Positions 32,763-41,376 of a stretch of DNA of 64,000 bases are shown here, one piece after another. Both the position numbers and the translations under genes were made by a program. Where the stretch lies: the NCBI RefSeq assembly GCF_000382225.1, contig NZ_KB907801.1:62001-126000 (forward strand), written 5' to 3'. The notes below the pieces were generated by a model that made no database searches, was not told the DNA's origin, and was given only the letters and a program-made list of their open reading frames with translations. Numbering within the stretch: the first letter of the stretch is position 1; every line of letters starts with the position of its first letter. Origin of the DNA: Hymenobacter aerophilus DSM 13606 (GTDB taxonomy: Bacteria > Bacteroidota > Bacteroidia > Cytophagales > Hymenobacteraceae).

Positions 32763-32843
32763 GTGTAGCGGCGCGACCCATCGTGTCTCGGCGTTGCACG
32801 GTAGCTGTTCAACGACGCGACGCGAGGGGTCGCGTCGCTACAC
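32763..32843. repeat. GTGTAGCGGCGCGACCCATC palindrome
   Basis: GTGTAGCGGCGCGACCCATC (32763-32782) pairs with GAGGGGTCGCGTCGCTACAC (32824-32843), with a few mismatches. Second copy of the family seen in the blaI leader. Confidence 0.75.
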
Positions 32844-32907
32844 CCGTCCACAGATTCGGAAACTGGTCTGATTAAGAGCCCTGCCGGGGCAGCAAGCCGC
32901 TTGGGCG

Positions 32908-33498
32908 CTAGTTGCGGGGCAGGTAGATGCGGAAGCCCAGGTTGAGGCTCAGGGCACCGCTACCGGAGTCGTGGTTGCCGCTGATGCGCTGGTAGGCCAG
33001 CAGGCCCTCCAGGCCCACGGCCGGCGTGATGAAGTAGGAATAGCCCAGCCCGGCACTGCCGGCAAAACTTACGTCGGTGCTGGAGTAGTTGATGCCGCTA
33101 ATACCTCCGTCGGCGTGTGAACTGGTCAGTACGCCGCCCGCGCTCAATTCGCCAAACAGCCGGTGCTTGCTTTCCGAAGGCAGGTAATACCGCAGCCAGG
33201 GTAGCACTCCCACGCTCAAGGCGCGATTGGTTATGCCGTCGGCCACATCAACCTTTAGGCGGTTGTAACTGATTGGCACGGCAACCCCCAAGGCCACATT
33301 ATCAGCCAGGAATACGCCGGCGGTTGGGATTAGGGTACCAGAAAAGCGCTTGGTCAGGTCGGATTTCTGATACGTGAAACTACCGCCGCTCAAGCCCAGT
33401 ACGTGGGTGCCCTGAGTGGTTTGGGCCTGGGCTGCACTACCGCCGGCTAGCAATGCGGCCGCCAGCAGTGACAAGGGAAGAAATCGAGGTGTTAGCAC
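32908..33498 (-). CDS. Outer membrane beta-barrel protein
   Basis: A 196-residue protein with a signal peptide (LTPRFLPLSLLAAALLAGGS, cleaved after AQA). It is followed by alternating amphipathic strands typical of an eight-stranded barrel: VLGLSGGSFTYQ, SVGVLPWLRYYLP, FAGSAGLGYSYFITP and a final LNLGFRIYLPRN. Porin-like barrels of this type are common in Bacteroidota and mostly uncharacterised. I take GTG 33498 as start. The frame can be read from a TTG at 33531, but that stretch overlaps a likely -7 element (CATCTTTG, 33519-33526, minus strand). Upstream lies the terminator of the RND operon. Confidence 0.72.
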   Translation of the reverse strand: MLTPRFLPLSLLAAALLAGGSAAQAQTTQGTHVLGLSGGSFTYQKSDLTKRFSGTLIPTAGVFLADNVALGVAVPISYNRLKVDVADGITNRALSVGVLPWLRYYLPSESKHRLFGELSAGGVLTSSHADGGISGINYSSTDVSFAGSAGLGYSYFITPAVGLEGLLAYQRISGNHDSGSGALSLNLGFRIYLPRN

Positions 33499-33518
33499 TA
33501 TATAGAAAGTAAGAGATG

Positions 33519-33526
33519 CAAAGATG
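33519..33526 (-). promoter_or_regulatory. Probable -7 element of the beta-barrel gene
   Basis: CATCTTTG on the minus strand is one base off TAnnTTTG and lies 20 bases before the GTG start at 33498. A TTTTTAAA stretch is near the -30 region, but no exact TTG. Confidence 0.35.
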
Positions 33527-33550
33527 CGCAAATAACGGCCTTTAAAAACG

Positions 33551-33598
33551 AAAATTGCCCCGCCAGCACCGATTCTAACGGGCTAGCGGGGCAATTTT
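33551..33598. terminator. Terminator after the RND efflux operon
   Basis: AAAATTGCCCCGC (33551-33563) pairs exactly with GCGGGGCAATTTT (33586-33598), loop of 22 bases, T-runs on both sides. It lies 70 bases past the stop of the outer membrane factor gene. Confidence 0.85.
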
Positions 33599-33667
33599 CA
33601 ATGGGGCTTACTAGGCAAGAAAGAGGTTTTGGAATGAGGCTGCCTATCGCGACCTTATTCCAATACC

Positions 33668-35104
33668 CTAGTTCCAGCCGCCGCCGAGGGCGCGGTAGAC
33701 GTTGACCTGGGCGTTGAGCTGCTTCATTTTCAGCTCGATGAGGTCGTACTTGGCTTCGAGGGCGTCGCGCTGGGTGAACAGCACTTCGGTGTACTCGGCG
33801 CGGGCCGAGCGGAAGAGGGAGTTGGAGATGGTGACCGACTGATTGAGGGCGGCTACGGCGCGGGCCTTCTCGTCGTAGCTCTGGCCCAGGTTGCGCAGGC
33901 TGGCCAGCTGGTTGCTCACTTCCACGTAGGCGTTCAGCACGGTGCGCTCGTAGTTGTAGGCGGTCTGAATCTGGCTGGCGTTGGCGCTGCTGTAGACCGA
34001 TTTGATGCCGTTGCGGTTGATGAGCGGGGCCATCAGGTCGCCGGCCGCCGAAAACAGCATAGACTGGGGCGAAGTGAACAGCAAACCGGGCCGGAAGGCC
34101 TCGAAGCCGGCCGAGCCGGTAATGCGCAGCGCCGGGTAGAAGGCGGCGCGGGCCACCTGCACATCGAGGTTGGAGGCCAGCAGGCGCTGCTCGGCCTGCC
34201 GGATGTCGGGGCGGTTTTGCAGCAGCTGGGCCGGCACGCCCGCACGCACCAGCTGGGGCACCAGGGCATTGAACGAGGAGTCGTTGCGGGCTACGGGCTG
34301 GGGGTAGCGGCCCACCAGGAAGTTGATGCGGTTCTCGGTTTCCGTGATTTGCTGCTGGATGGTGAACTGGTTGCTGAGCGTGTTGTGCAGCTGGGCCTCG
34401 AAGCGCTGCACGGCCAGCTCGGTGGTGCGGGCCGACTCCTTCTGCAGCTTCACCAGCTGCAGGGCGTTGCGCTGAATGTCGATGTTCTGGCGCGTAATGG
34501 CCAGCTGGTTATCCAGGGCCAGTAGCTCGTAGTAGGAGGTAGCAACTTCGGCAATCAGGTTGGTAACGGCGAAGTTCCGGCCCTCCACGCTGGCCAGGTA
34601 GCGCAGCGCGGCGGCCTTGCGGGCGTTGCGCAGCCGGTGCCAGATGTCCACTTCCCAGCTGGCAAACGCGCCCACCTGGTGGTTGGCCAGCGGCTCGGGG
34701 TTTTTGTGGTCTTCCTCGATGCGCACCTGCTCCTCGGTGGCGCCGCGCAGGGTGTAGCGGCCGGGTTTATCCACGTCGGAGCGCACGCCCACGCCCAGAA
34801 ACGGCAGGTACTCGCCCTTGCGCACCTGCACTTCGTTTTTCGAAAGCTGGATTTCCTGCAGCGCGATGTTCAGCTCCTGGCTGTTGCGCAGGGCCGTGTC
34901 GATGAGGGTGGTAAGGTTGGGGTCGGTGAAAAACTCCTGCCAGCGCAGCTGGGCCGTGTTGGTGGTATCGGTGAGGGCGCTGCCGTAGCTGGCCGGCACC
35001 GCGTGGCTGGCCGTGCGGGGCACGATGCCCGGCGTAACGCAGCCCGTGAGGGCCACCGCGAAGGCGGCGGCCCCGAAAAAGGTAATCAGGCTCTTCTTAC
35101 GCAT
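33668..35104 (-). CDS. RND efflux outer membrane factor (NodT-type lipoprotein)
   Basis: A 478-residue TolC-like channel. A lipoprotein signal (FAVALTGCVTPG, cysteine near residue 22) is followed by two efflux repeats: LNIALQEIQLSKNEVQVRKG in the first, then RPDIRQAEQRLLASNLDVQV, the NodT hallmark. It ends ALGGGWN, as these proteins do. I use ATG 35104, since the TTG at 35113 gives only three more residues. The start overlaps the end of the RND pump gene by 8 bases, which indicates translational coupling. It is the third gene of an adaptor-pump-channel operon and completes a tripartite pump. Confidence 0.92.
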   Translation of the reverse strand: MRKKSLITFFGAAAFAVALTGCVTPGIVPRTASHAVPASYGSALTDTTNTAQLRWQEFFTDPNLTTLIDTALRNSQELNIALQEIQLSKNEVQVRKGEYLPFLGVGVRSDVDKPGRYTLRGATEEQVRIEEDHKNPEPLANHQVGAFASWEVDIWHRLRNARKAAALRYLASVEGRNFAVTNLIAEVATSYYELLALDNQLAITRQNIDIQRNALQLVKLQKESARTTELAVQRFEAQLHNTLSNQFTIQQQITETENRINFLVGRYPQPVARNDSSFNALVPQLVRAGVPAQLLQNRPDIRQAEQRLLASNLDVQVARAAFYPALRITGSAGFEAFRPGLLFTSPQSMLFSAAGDLMAPLINRNGIKSVYSSANASQIQTAYNYERTVLNAYVEVSNQLASLRNLGQSYDEKARAVAALNQSVTISNSLFRSARAEYTEVLFTQRDALEAKYDLIELKMKQLNAQVNVYRALGGGWN

Positions 35105-38100
35105 GAGTGGCAACTTGGTCTTCTAGCTCGGTTACAGTTACGCGGGGTTCGAATTCCGACAAAGGGTTCTCGTTTTCGTCGTTGATGAGCTTGCGGCCGG
35201 CTGCTATGCTGCCGAAGATGTAGTAGAGGCCGGGGATGAGCACCACGCCGAACACGGTGCCGAACAGCATGCCGCCCAGGGCCGCGGCCCCGATAGTGCG
35301 GTTGCCCGCCGCGCCCGCGCCGGTGGCCACAATCAGCGGAATCAGGCCGGCAATGAAGGCGAAGGAGGTCATCAGGATGGGCCGGAAACGAACCTTCGCG
35401 CCCTCAATGGCGGCCTCGCGCACGCTCAGGCCCTCCTCGTGCTTCTGCACGGCAAACTCCACAATCAGCACCGCGTTCTTGCCCAGCAAACCTACCAGCA
35501 TCACCAGGCCCACCTGGGCGTAGATGTTGTTGGCCAGGCCCAGCACCTTAATCAGCAGGAACGAGCCGAAAATACCGGCCGGCAAACTCAGAATAACCAC
35601 CAGCGGCAACAGGAAGCTTTCGTACTGGGCGGCCAGCACCAGGTACACGAAGCCCAGCACGATAAGGAAGATGACGACGGCCTCGTTGCCGCGGCCCACT
35701 TCGTCCTTGCTCAGCCCGCCCCAGTCGATGTCGTAGCCGCGGGGCAGGGTTTGCTTGGCCACGTCCTGCACCACTTTCAGGGCCTCGCCCGAGCTGTAGC
35801 CGGCGGCGGCGTCGCCCCGGATGGAGGCCGTGGTGTACATGTTGTAGCGGTTGATTTCGTTGGCGCCCTGGGTTTTCACCACCTTCATGAAGGCCGAAAA
35901 CGGCACCATTTCGCCGTGGTCGTTCTTCACCCACATGTCCAGCACGTCCTTGGGCAGCTTGCGGTACTCGGGCGAAGCCTGCACGTACACCTTGAAAAAG
36001 CGCTGGTATTTGATGAAGCCCAGCTCGTAGGTCGAGCCAATCATAATCGACAGCGTATTCATGGCGTTGCCGATGCTCACGCCCTTCTGCATGGCCAGCT
36101 GGTTGTCAATCTGCAGCTCGTACTGGGGGTATTTGGCCGAGTAGAACGTGAACAGGCCGGCCAGCTCTTTGCGCTTTTTGAGGGCGGCCAGAAACTCGTC
36201 GTTTACCTTTTCGAGGGCCTTGTAGTCGCCAGTGTTGGTTTTGTCGAGCAGCTGCAGCTGGAAGCCGCCCGCCGCGCCGTAGCCCGGCACCGCCGGCGGC
36301 TCGAAGAACTCGATGTTGGCGCCCGGAATCTTCTTGGCCCGCTTTTCCAGCTCCTCAATTACGTCGTGGACGGTTTCCTTGCGCTCCGACCAGGGCTTGA
36401 GGTTGATCAGGCAGGTGCCGGCGTTGGAGCCGCGGCCCTCGGTGAGCACCTCGTAGCCGGCCAGCGTGGAAATGCTGGCAATGCCCGGCACGTCCTCGGC
36501 GAGCTTCTGCAGCTCCTGGGCAATGGCGTTGGTGCGCTCCAGCGTCGAGCCGGGGGGCGTCTGCACAATGGCGTAGAGCATGCCCTGGTCTTCGCTCGGA
36601 ATAAAGCCCGAGGGCAGCACCAGCGCCAGCCCGTAGATGCCGGCCACAAAGCCCAGCGTCAGTAGCACCGTCACCACGCGCCGGCTCACGATGGCGCCGA
36701 GCAAACCCACGTACCTGTCGGTGAGGCGCTCGAAGCCGCGGTTGAACCAGTCGAGGAAGCGGTTCATCAGCGAGCGGGAGCGGGGCTGGCCGTGGGTATT
36801 CTTCAGAATCATGGCGCAGAGCACCGGCGTGAGCGTGAGGGCCACCACGCCCGAGATGATGATACTGGCGGCCATCGTGATGGAGAACTGCCGGTAGAAA
36901 ATGCCCACCGGCCCGCTCATAAAGGCCACTGGCACGAACACGGCCGTCATCAGAATGGTAATGGCGATGATGGCGCCCCCGATTTCGCCCACCACCTCGC
37001 GCACGGCCCCGTAGGGCGAGAGGTGCCGCTCGGCCATCTTCACGTGCACGGCTTCCACCACCACAATGGCGTTATCCACCACGATACCAATGGCCAGCAC
37101 CAGCGCAAACAGGGTAATCATATTAATGGTGAGGCCGAACGCCTGCATGGCCGAAAACGCGCCAATCAGCGACACGGGCACAGCCAGAATCGGAATCAGC
37201 GTCGAGCGCCAGTCGCCCAGAAACAGGAACACCACAATGGCCACCAGAATAAAGGCGTCGCGCAGGGTGTGGAGCACGTTTTCGGTCGAGGCGTTGAGGA
37301 AGTTCGACACGTCGTAGCTGATTTTGTAGTCCATGCCGGGCGGCATGGTCTTCTTCAGCTCCTCCAGCTTGGCCTTCACGTCGCGGATTACGTCGCTGGC
37401 GTTCGAGCCGTAGGTTTGCTTGAGCACGATGGCCGCCGAGGGGTAGCCGTCGAGGTTGGAGTAGATGTCGTAGAACTCGGAGCCCAGCTCCACGTTGGCC
37501 ACATCCTTGAGGTGCAGCATCTCGCCGTCGGCATTCGACTTGAGAATCACGTTCTTGTACTGGTCTACGTCGTTGAAGCGGCCCTGATACGTCAGCACAT
37601 ATTCGAGCGCCTGCGAGCTTTTGCCGTCGGCGCGGCCGATGCGGCCGGGCGAGCCAATCACGCTCTGCTCATCGAGGGCCTTCATCACGTCGTCGGCCGA
37701 AATGTTGTAGGCCCGCATGCGGTCGGGCTTGAGCCAGATGCGCATGGCGTACTGCCGGCTGCCCAGAATGGAGGCCCGCCCGATGCCGTTGATGCGCTGG
37801 ATTTCGGGTATCATGTTCACCCCGGCAAAGTTGAACAGGTACTTCATGTCCGTGTTCTTGTCCTTGCTGTATAGGTTCACATACATGAGCATGTTGGGCA
37901 CCACGCGGTTCACAATCACGCCCTCGCGCTGCACCAGAATGGGCAGGCGGTTGAGCACCTGGGCAATGCGGGTGTTCACGTTCACCACGGCCTGGTCGGG
38001 GTCGGTGCCCAGGTTGAACACAATCTGGATGTTGGCCTCGCCCGCACTCACGGCGTCGGAGGTCATGTACTTCATGCCCGGCACGCCGTTCACGGCCTGC

Positions 38101-38297
38101 TCCAAGGGTATCAGCACCGACTCGGTGAGCACCTTGGCGCTGGCGCCCGGATAGGCGGCGCTCACCATTACCATGGGCGGCGAAATCTCCGGAAACTGCG
38201 AGGTAGGCAGCGTGTAAATAGCCAGCGTCCCCAGAAACAGGATGACGATGGAAATGACGATGGCAAAAACCGGCCGTCGAATGAATTTACTGAACAT
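35097..38297 (-). CDS. RND multidrug efflux pump, HAE1 (AcrB/MexB) family
   Basis: A 1066-residue inner membrane pump, close to AcrB (1049). It starts MFSKFIRRPVFAIVISIVIL. Twelve membrane helices frame two large periplasmic loops. Typical patterns are PTSQFPEISPPMVMVSAAYP, LALVLAIGIVVDNAIVVVEA with the proton-relay Asp pair in helix 4, and GLLGKNAVLIVEFA with the Lys of helix 10. It exports hydrophobic drugs by proton influx. The adaptor gene is upstream, separated by a palindrome, and the channel gene overlaps its 3' end. I see no frameshift. Confidence 0.95.
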   Translation of the reverse strand: MFSKFIRRPVFAIVISIVILFLGTLAIYTLPTSQFPEISPPMVMVSAAYPGASAKVLTESVLIPLEQAVNGVPGMKYMTSDAVSAGEANIQIVFNLGTDPDQAVVNVNTRIAQVLNRLPILVQREGVIVNRVVPNMLMYVNLYSKDKNTDMKYLFNFAGVNMIPEIQRINGIGRASILGSRQYAMRIWLKPDRMRAYNISADDVMKALDEQSVIGSPGRIGRADGKSSQALEYVLTYQGRFNDVDQYKNVILKSNADGEMLHLKDVANVELGSEFYDIYSNLDGYPSAAIVLKQTYGSNASDVIRDVKAKLEELKKTMPPGMDYKISYDVSNFLNASTENVLHTLRDAFILVAIVVFLFLGDWRSTLIPILAVPVSLIGAFSAMQAFGLTINMITLFALVLAIGIVVDNAIVVVEAVHVKMAERHLSPYGAVREVVGEIGGAIIAITILMTAVFVPVAFMSGPVGIFYRQFSITMAASIIISGVVALTLTPVLCAMILKNTHGQPRSRSLMNRFLDWFNRGFERLTDRYVGLLGAIVSRRVVTVLLTLGFVAGIYGLALVLPSGFIPSEDQGMLYAIVQTPPGSTLERTNAIAQELQKLAEDVPGIASISTLAGYEVLTEGRGSNAGTCLINLKPWSERKETVHDVIEELEKRAKKIPGANIEFFEPPAVPGYGAAGGFQLQLLDKTNTGDYKALEKVNDEFLAALKKRKELAGLFTFYSAKYPQYELQIDNQLAMQKGVSIGNAMNTLSIMIGSTYELGFIKYQRFFKVYVQASPEYRKLPKDVLDMWVKNDHGEMVPFSAFMKVVKTQGANEINRYNMYTTASIRGDAAAGYSSGEALKVVQDVAKQTLPRGYDIDWGGLSKDEVGRGNEAVVIFLIVLGFVYLVLAAQYESFLLPLVVILSLPAGIFGSFLLIKVLGLANNIYAQVGLVMLVGLLGKNAVLIVEFAVQKHEEGLSVREAAIEGAKVRFRPILMTSFAFIAGLIPLIVATGAGAAGNRTIGAAALGGMLFGTVFGVVLIPGLYYIFGSIAAGRKLINDENENPLSEFEPRVTVTELEDQVATHA

Positions 38298-38348
38298 AGG
38301 TTTTGAGCTGTTAGCTGAGAGACTTGGTTGGGCTGGGCGAGGGCCCTG

Positions 38349-38462
38349 TCATGCTGAGCTTGTCGAAGCATCTCTACCGCTTCGTTGTCAAACTAACCTG
38401 ACGTTAGGATTACCACTGCGGTAGAGATGCTTCGGCTGCGCTCCGCTTCGCTCAGCATGACA
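38349..38462. repeat. Interspersed palindrome, GTCATGCTGAG type
   Basis: GTCATGCTGAG (38349-38359) and CTCAGCATGAC (38452-38462) are the ends. The inner GAAGCATCTCTACCGC pairs with GCGGTAGAGATGCTTC. It separates the adaptor and pump genes of the RND operon. It is asymmetric in the middle of the arm, as is the copy at 3963-4066. Confidence 0.85.
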
Positions 38463-38486
38463 CTTTTCGGGAGGCCTCAAACCATG

Positions 38487-39569
38487 CTACTCGGCGTAGG
38501 TGTGCAGGCCGGCCAGCACCTTTTTGGGGGCCTCAAAAGTGAAGGCAATCTTGTCGCCGTCCTTCACCTTGCGGATGCCTTCGAGCATGATTTTGTCGCC
38601 CGCTTTCAGGCCGCTTTTCACCACGTACAGGTCGGGCATTTCGGAGCCGATGGCCACCTCGCGCTGGTGCACCTTGTTCTTGGCGTCCACCACGTACACG
38701 TACTTTTTCTCCAGGATTTCGAAGGTGGCTTTCTGCGGGATGATGAGGGCGTTTTTAAGCGGCACGGTCATCAGCACGTTGCCCGTTTCGCCGCTGCGCA
38801 GCAGGCCGTCGGGGTTAGGGAAGGTAGCGCGGAAGGCGATGTTGCCGGTTTCGTTGTTGAAGTCGGCCTCGATGGTCTGCACCACGCCGGGGTACTTGAA
38901 CTGCTCGTTGTTGGCCATCAGCAGCTTCACGTTGGGCTGGTTGTTGGCCTTGGCGTTGGTCTTGAACGACAGGTATTCGGCCTCGGGCACGTTGAAGTAC
39001 ACCCACATCTGGCTGTTGTCGGAAAGTGTCGTCAGCAAATCGCCCTCGTCCACCAGGCTGCCCAGCCGCACCTCAAAGTGGTCCATGATGCCGTTGAAGG
39101 GCGCCTTGATGGTGGTAAACGAGAGGTGCGTTTTGGCCAGCGACACTTCGGCTTCGGCCTTGCCCACCTTGGCGGCGGCCAGGTCCAGCTCGCTCTTCGA
39201 CACCACGTTGCTCTCGGCCAGGCGCTTGGTGTTCTGGTACTCGATGCCCACGTACTTGGCCTCGGCCTCCGATTTCTTCAGCTCGGCCTGGTACATGAGG
39301 GGCATAATCTGGAACATGGGCTGGCCCTTGTGCACCATCTGGCCCTCGTCCACGTAAATCTTTTCGAGGTAGCCCTTCTCCAGCGCCCGTAGCTCGATGT
39401 GCTGAATGGCGTGCACCTGGGCCACATACTCCTTGGTGATGGTCGTGTCCTGCAGCAGCGGGCTGGTCACCAGGTATTTGGCCGTTTCTTCCTTTACTTC
39501 TTCGTGCTTGGTGCAGGCCGTGCTGAAGCACAGCGCGCCGAAACCAAGCAAAACGAGGGATTTTTTCAT
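38487..39569 (-). CDS. RND efflux periplasmic adaptor (AcrA/MexA type)
   Basis: A 360-residue lipoprotein. Signal MKKSLVLLGFGALCFSTACT, with the lipid-anchored cysteine at 19. Lipoyl halves (ALEKGYLEKIYVDEGQMVHK and TTIKAPFNGIMDHFEVRLGS) flank a short helical hairpin, followed by beta-barrel and membrane-proximal domains ending near the C-terminus. I use ATG 39569; the longer frame to 39791 has no signal and crosses a GC-rich gap. First gene of the RND operon. The hairpin (about 110-150) is short, as in AcrA-type adaptors, unlike the long one of the EmrA-type protein elsewhere in the window. Confidence 0.92.
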   Translation of the reverse strand: MKKSLVLLGFGALCFSTACTKHEEVKEETAKYLVTSPLLQDTTITKEYVAQVHAIQHIELRALEKGYLEKIYVDEGQMVHKGQPMFQIMPLMYQAELKKSEAEAKYVGIEYQNTKRLAESNVVSKSELDLAAAKVGKAEAEVSLAKTHLSFTTIKAPFNGIMDHFEVRLGSLVDEGDLLTTLSDNSQMWVYFNVPEAEYLSFKTNAKANNQPNVKLLMANNEQFKYPGVVQTIEADFNNETGNIAFRATFPNPDGLLRSGETGNVLMTVPLKNALIIPQKATFEILEKKYVYVVDAKNKVHQREVAIGSEMPDLYVVKSGLKAGDKIMLEGIRKVKDGDKIAFTFEAPKKVLAGLHTYAE

Positions 39570-39894
39570 GAATGCGTAAACTCCGGTAAGTGGTGGTGAG
39601 AGCTTGGCAACCAGGCGCCAGGAAGGCCCTGAGGGCCGATGCACGGCGGATGCCGGCCAGCAAACGGCACAAAGCACGCGCCCACTACATGAAGCCGGTA
39701 TGAAGCCGGCGCGGGCCCCGCAGAAAAGTTTCTGCCCCAAGCAGCCCGCGCCTCCGCGCCCGCACCGTCCCGAAAAACACGGGTACCACAAAGCCCCAAA
39801 GCCCGTCGCGCCGCCTCCCCCAAGGGAAGCGGCGCGACGGGCTTGGTTAAGCAGAAACTAGAGCAGTTTTCAGGTCGTTGTACAGGTAGCGCAT
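39570..39894. other. Gene-free stretch upstream of the RND operon
   Basis: About 325 bases without a supported gene. It should hold the RND promoter, but I found no convincing -7/-33 pair. It contains a 16-bp perfect hairpin at 39799-39844 and GC-rich unique sequence. Confidence 0.5.
39799..39844. terminator. 16-bp perfect hairpin, possible terminator of the rlpA transcript
   Basis: AAGCCCGTCGCGCCGC (39799-39814) pairs exactly with GCGGCGCGACGGGCTT (39829-39844), loop of 14 bases. It lies past a second palindrome downstream of rlpA. The T-run is short on both strands. Confidence 0.5.
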
Positions 39895-39979
39895 GTAGCG
39901 CGAACTTTGTAGTTCGCGTCCCCGCGCCGTGTGGGCGGCTCCACTGGCGCGGGGACGCGAACTACAAAGTTCGCGCTAC
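39895..39979. repeat. Perfect 34-bp inverted repeat, GCGCGAACTTTGTAGTTCGCG family
   Basis: Arms 39895-39928 and 39946-39979 are exact reverse complements with a 17-base loop. Each arm is itself partly palindromic (CGCGAACT / AGTTCGCG). Single copy in the window. Confidence 0.92.
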
Positions 39980-40057
39980 TGCCCACCGGCCCCATATGCT
40001 GTACACTAATTTGAAAACCGCTGTAAGCAGCGCGGTGGCGCGCCAAAAGCGTGGGCG

Positions 40058-40873
40058 CTAGAGGTTTTCGCTCTGGCGCACCAGGCCGGCCACCCCGGCG
40101 CGGGCCAGGCGCAGGCGCACGGCGTTGGCCTCGGCGGCGGTGGCAAAGCGGCCCACTACCACCCGGTTGAGGGTTTTGCCCTGGGCCGAAGCGCTGGTGA
40201 GCGTGGTAACGAACAGCCCCGGCTCCAGGCCCTGAATCTTCTCGATGGTGGCGCGGGCGTTGCGCACGTCGCCGAAGGTGCCGGCCTGCACGGTGTAGGA
40301 GGCGGTGGGTTCGGCCGTCACGGCTACGTCGGCGTCCTCGGTGCTGCCGGCCACGATGTTGGTGTGCAACGCGGCCAGCTCGGCGGGGTCAACGGCCAGG
40401 GCCTGCAGGTCGTCGGGGGCGTTGGTGGGGCCCAGGGGCGTGGTGTCGGGCACTATTTCAGCCACCACCGATACGGCGCCGTGCGTAACGATGCCCAGCG
40501 GGCGGGCCGCTACTTCGGCCAGATCGAGGATGCGCTGGTGGCGGAACGGGCCGCGGTCGGATACGCGCACCACCACGGCCTCGCCGGTTTTGGGGTTCGA
40601 TACGCGCAGGCGGGTGCCGAAGGGCAGGGTTTTGTGGGCGCAGGTGTACTGGTGGCGGTCGAACCGCTCGCCGCTGCTGGTGCGGCGACCCTGGAATTCA
40701 CGGCCGTACCAGGAGGCGCGGCCCCGCAGAATAGTGCTCTTTTTGGCGGTAGTGGCCGCTTTTTCGTCGTCCGTCAATCGGGCCGAACTGGCCGTGGCCG
40801 TTTGCAGTGTCAGCAGGGCCGTCAGGCCAACTAGCAGCAGGCTTGACACATACCGTCGGTAGAGCACTTTCAT
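40058..40873 (-). CDS. rlpA: RlpA-family protein with SPOR domain
   Basis: A 271-residue exported protein. The signal peptide (VSSLLLVGLTALLTLQTATA) is followed by the double-psi beta-barrel of RlpA: RASWYGREFQGRRTSSGERF, CAHKTLPFGTRLRVSNPKTG and VRVSDRGPF with the conserved Asp. A C-terminal SPOR domain (about 200-271; YTVQAGTFGDVRNARATIEK) binds denuded septal glycans. RlpA enzymes are lytic transglycosylases that help daughter-cell separation. I use ATG 40873; the 14 extra residues upstream are polar and unneeded. A -7 element lies just upstream, so it is probably transcribed alone. Confidence 0.9.
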   Translation of the reverse strand: MKVLYRRYVSSLLLVGLTALLTLQTATASSARLTDDEKAATTAKKSTILRGRASWYGREFQGRRTSSGERFDRHQYTCAHKTLPFGTRLRVSNPKTGEAVVVRVSDRGPFRHQRILDLAEVAARPLGIVTHGAVSVVAEIVPDTTPLGPTNAPDDLQALAVDPAELAALHTNIVAGSTEDADVAVTAEPTASYTVQAGTFGDVRNARATIEKIQGLEPGLFVTTLTSASAQGKTLNRVVVGRFATAAEANAVRLRLARAGVAGLVRQSENL

Positions 40874-40897
40874 CCGGGAGTCGGTTGGTGAGTGCGA

Positions 40898-40905
40898 CAA
40901 ATCTA
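40898..40905 (-). promoter_or_regulatory. -7 element of rlpA
   Basis: TAGATTTG on the minus strand is an exact TAnnTTTG match 25 bases before the rlpA ATG. A TTG lies 25 bases further upstream, slightly more than the usual distance. Confidence 0.5.
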
Positions 40906-41185
40906 GAAGCACCAACCAAAGCAGAGCTTACAAGCCAAATCAGGCCTGTGTCCCGACTGTTGATGAATTGACCTTTTCCAATAATCCTTGTATTTAAATA
41001 ATTCAGCCCGGCTATGCTCAAATAACCGTTTGTGTTTAGTTGAGACGCTTTTTGCATTCTTTTCAGAAGCTGGAAGGATGCGCGCCGGAATACGACTATC
41101 CGCCGGTGAAAAAATTCGGGCCTGGTCCCGCCTAAGTAGCCGGCCGGGTGGTTGCAAAAGTCCGGGAAATGTGCTAATGAGTAAT
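40906..41185. other. AT-richer gene-free stretch between rlpA and the DUF72 gene
   Basis: About 280 bases with no supported gene. It is richer in A and T than the flanks and probably holds promoter and upstream sequence of rlpA. No repeat family or RNA gene was recognised. Confidence 0.4.
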
Positions 41186-41357
41186 GAGTTGCCAGTCGCC
41201 AGTTGCCAGCTGTCAGCAGGAACGTCATTCAGAGCGAAGCGAAGAATCTCGCTTCCAATTTTTGAACTGACTTCTCACAACGTCAGCACGCGAGATTCTT
41301 CGCTTCGCTCTGAATGACGTTCATGCTGGCAACTGGCGAATGGCGACTGGCAACTCT
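41186..41357. repeat. Nested palindrome: GAGTTGCCAGTCGCC outer, GTCATTCAGAG inner
   Basis: The inner arms 41221-41251 and 41291-41321 are exact reverse complements (31 bp). Outer arms GAGTTGCCAGTCGCCAGTTG (41186-41205) and GGCGACTGGCAACTC (41343-41357) pair imperfectly. The whole element ends 19 bases before the DUF72 start codon. Confidence 0.88.
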
Positions 41358-41376
41358 CAACCGAGTATCTTCGGGG

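Larger units (their letters stand above)
32287..32907. other. Gene-free stretch of 621 bases made mostly of repeats
   Basis: Between the penicillin acylase and outer membrane protein genes, I see a 21-bp tandem array (32349-32546), a CCCCAGCGGGG palindrome group (32554-32711) and a GCGACCCATCG palindrome (32763-32843). I see no convincing gene; open frames across the array exist only because the unit is a multiple of three. Confidence 0.7.

Noticed and set aside
33499..33531. TTG start for the beta-barrel protein
   Set aside because: The added 11 residues do not improve the signal peptide and overlap a likely -7 element. GTG at 33498 fits better.
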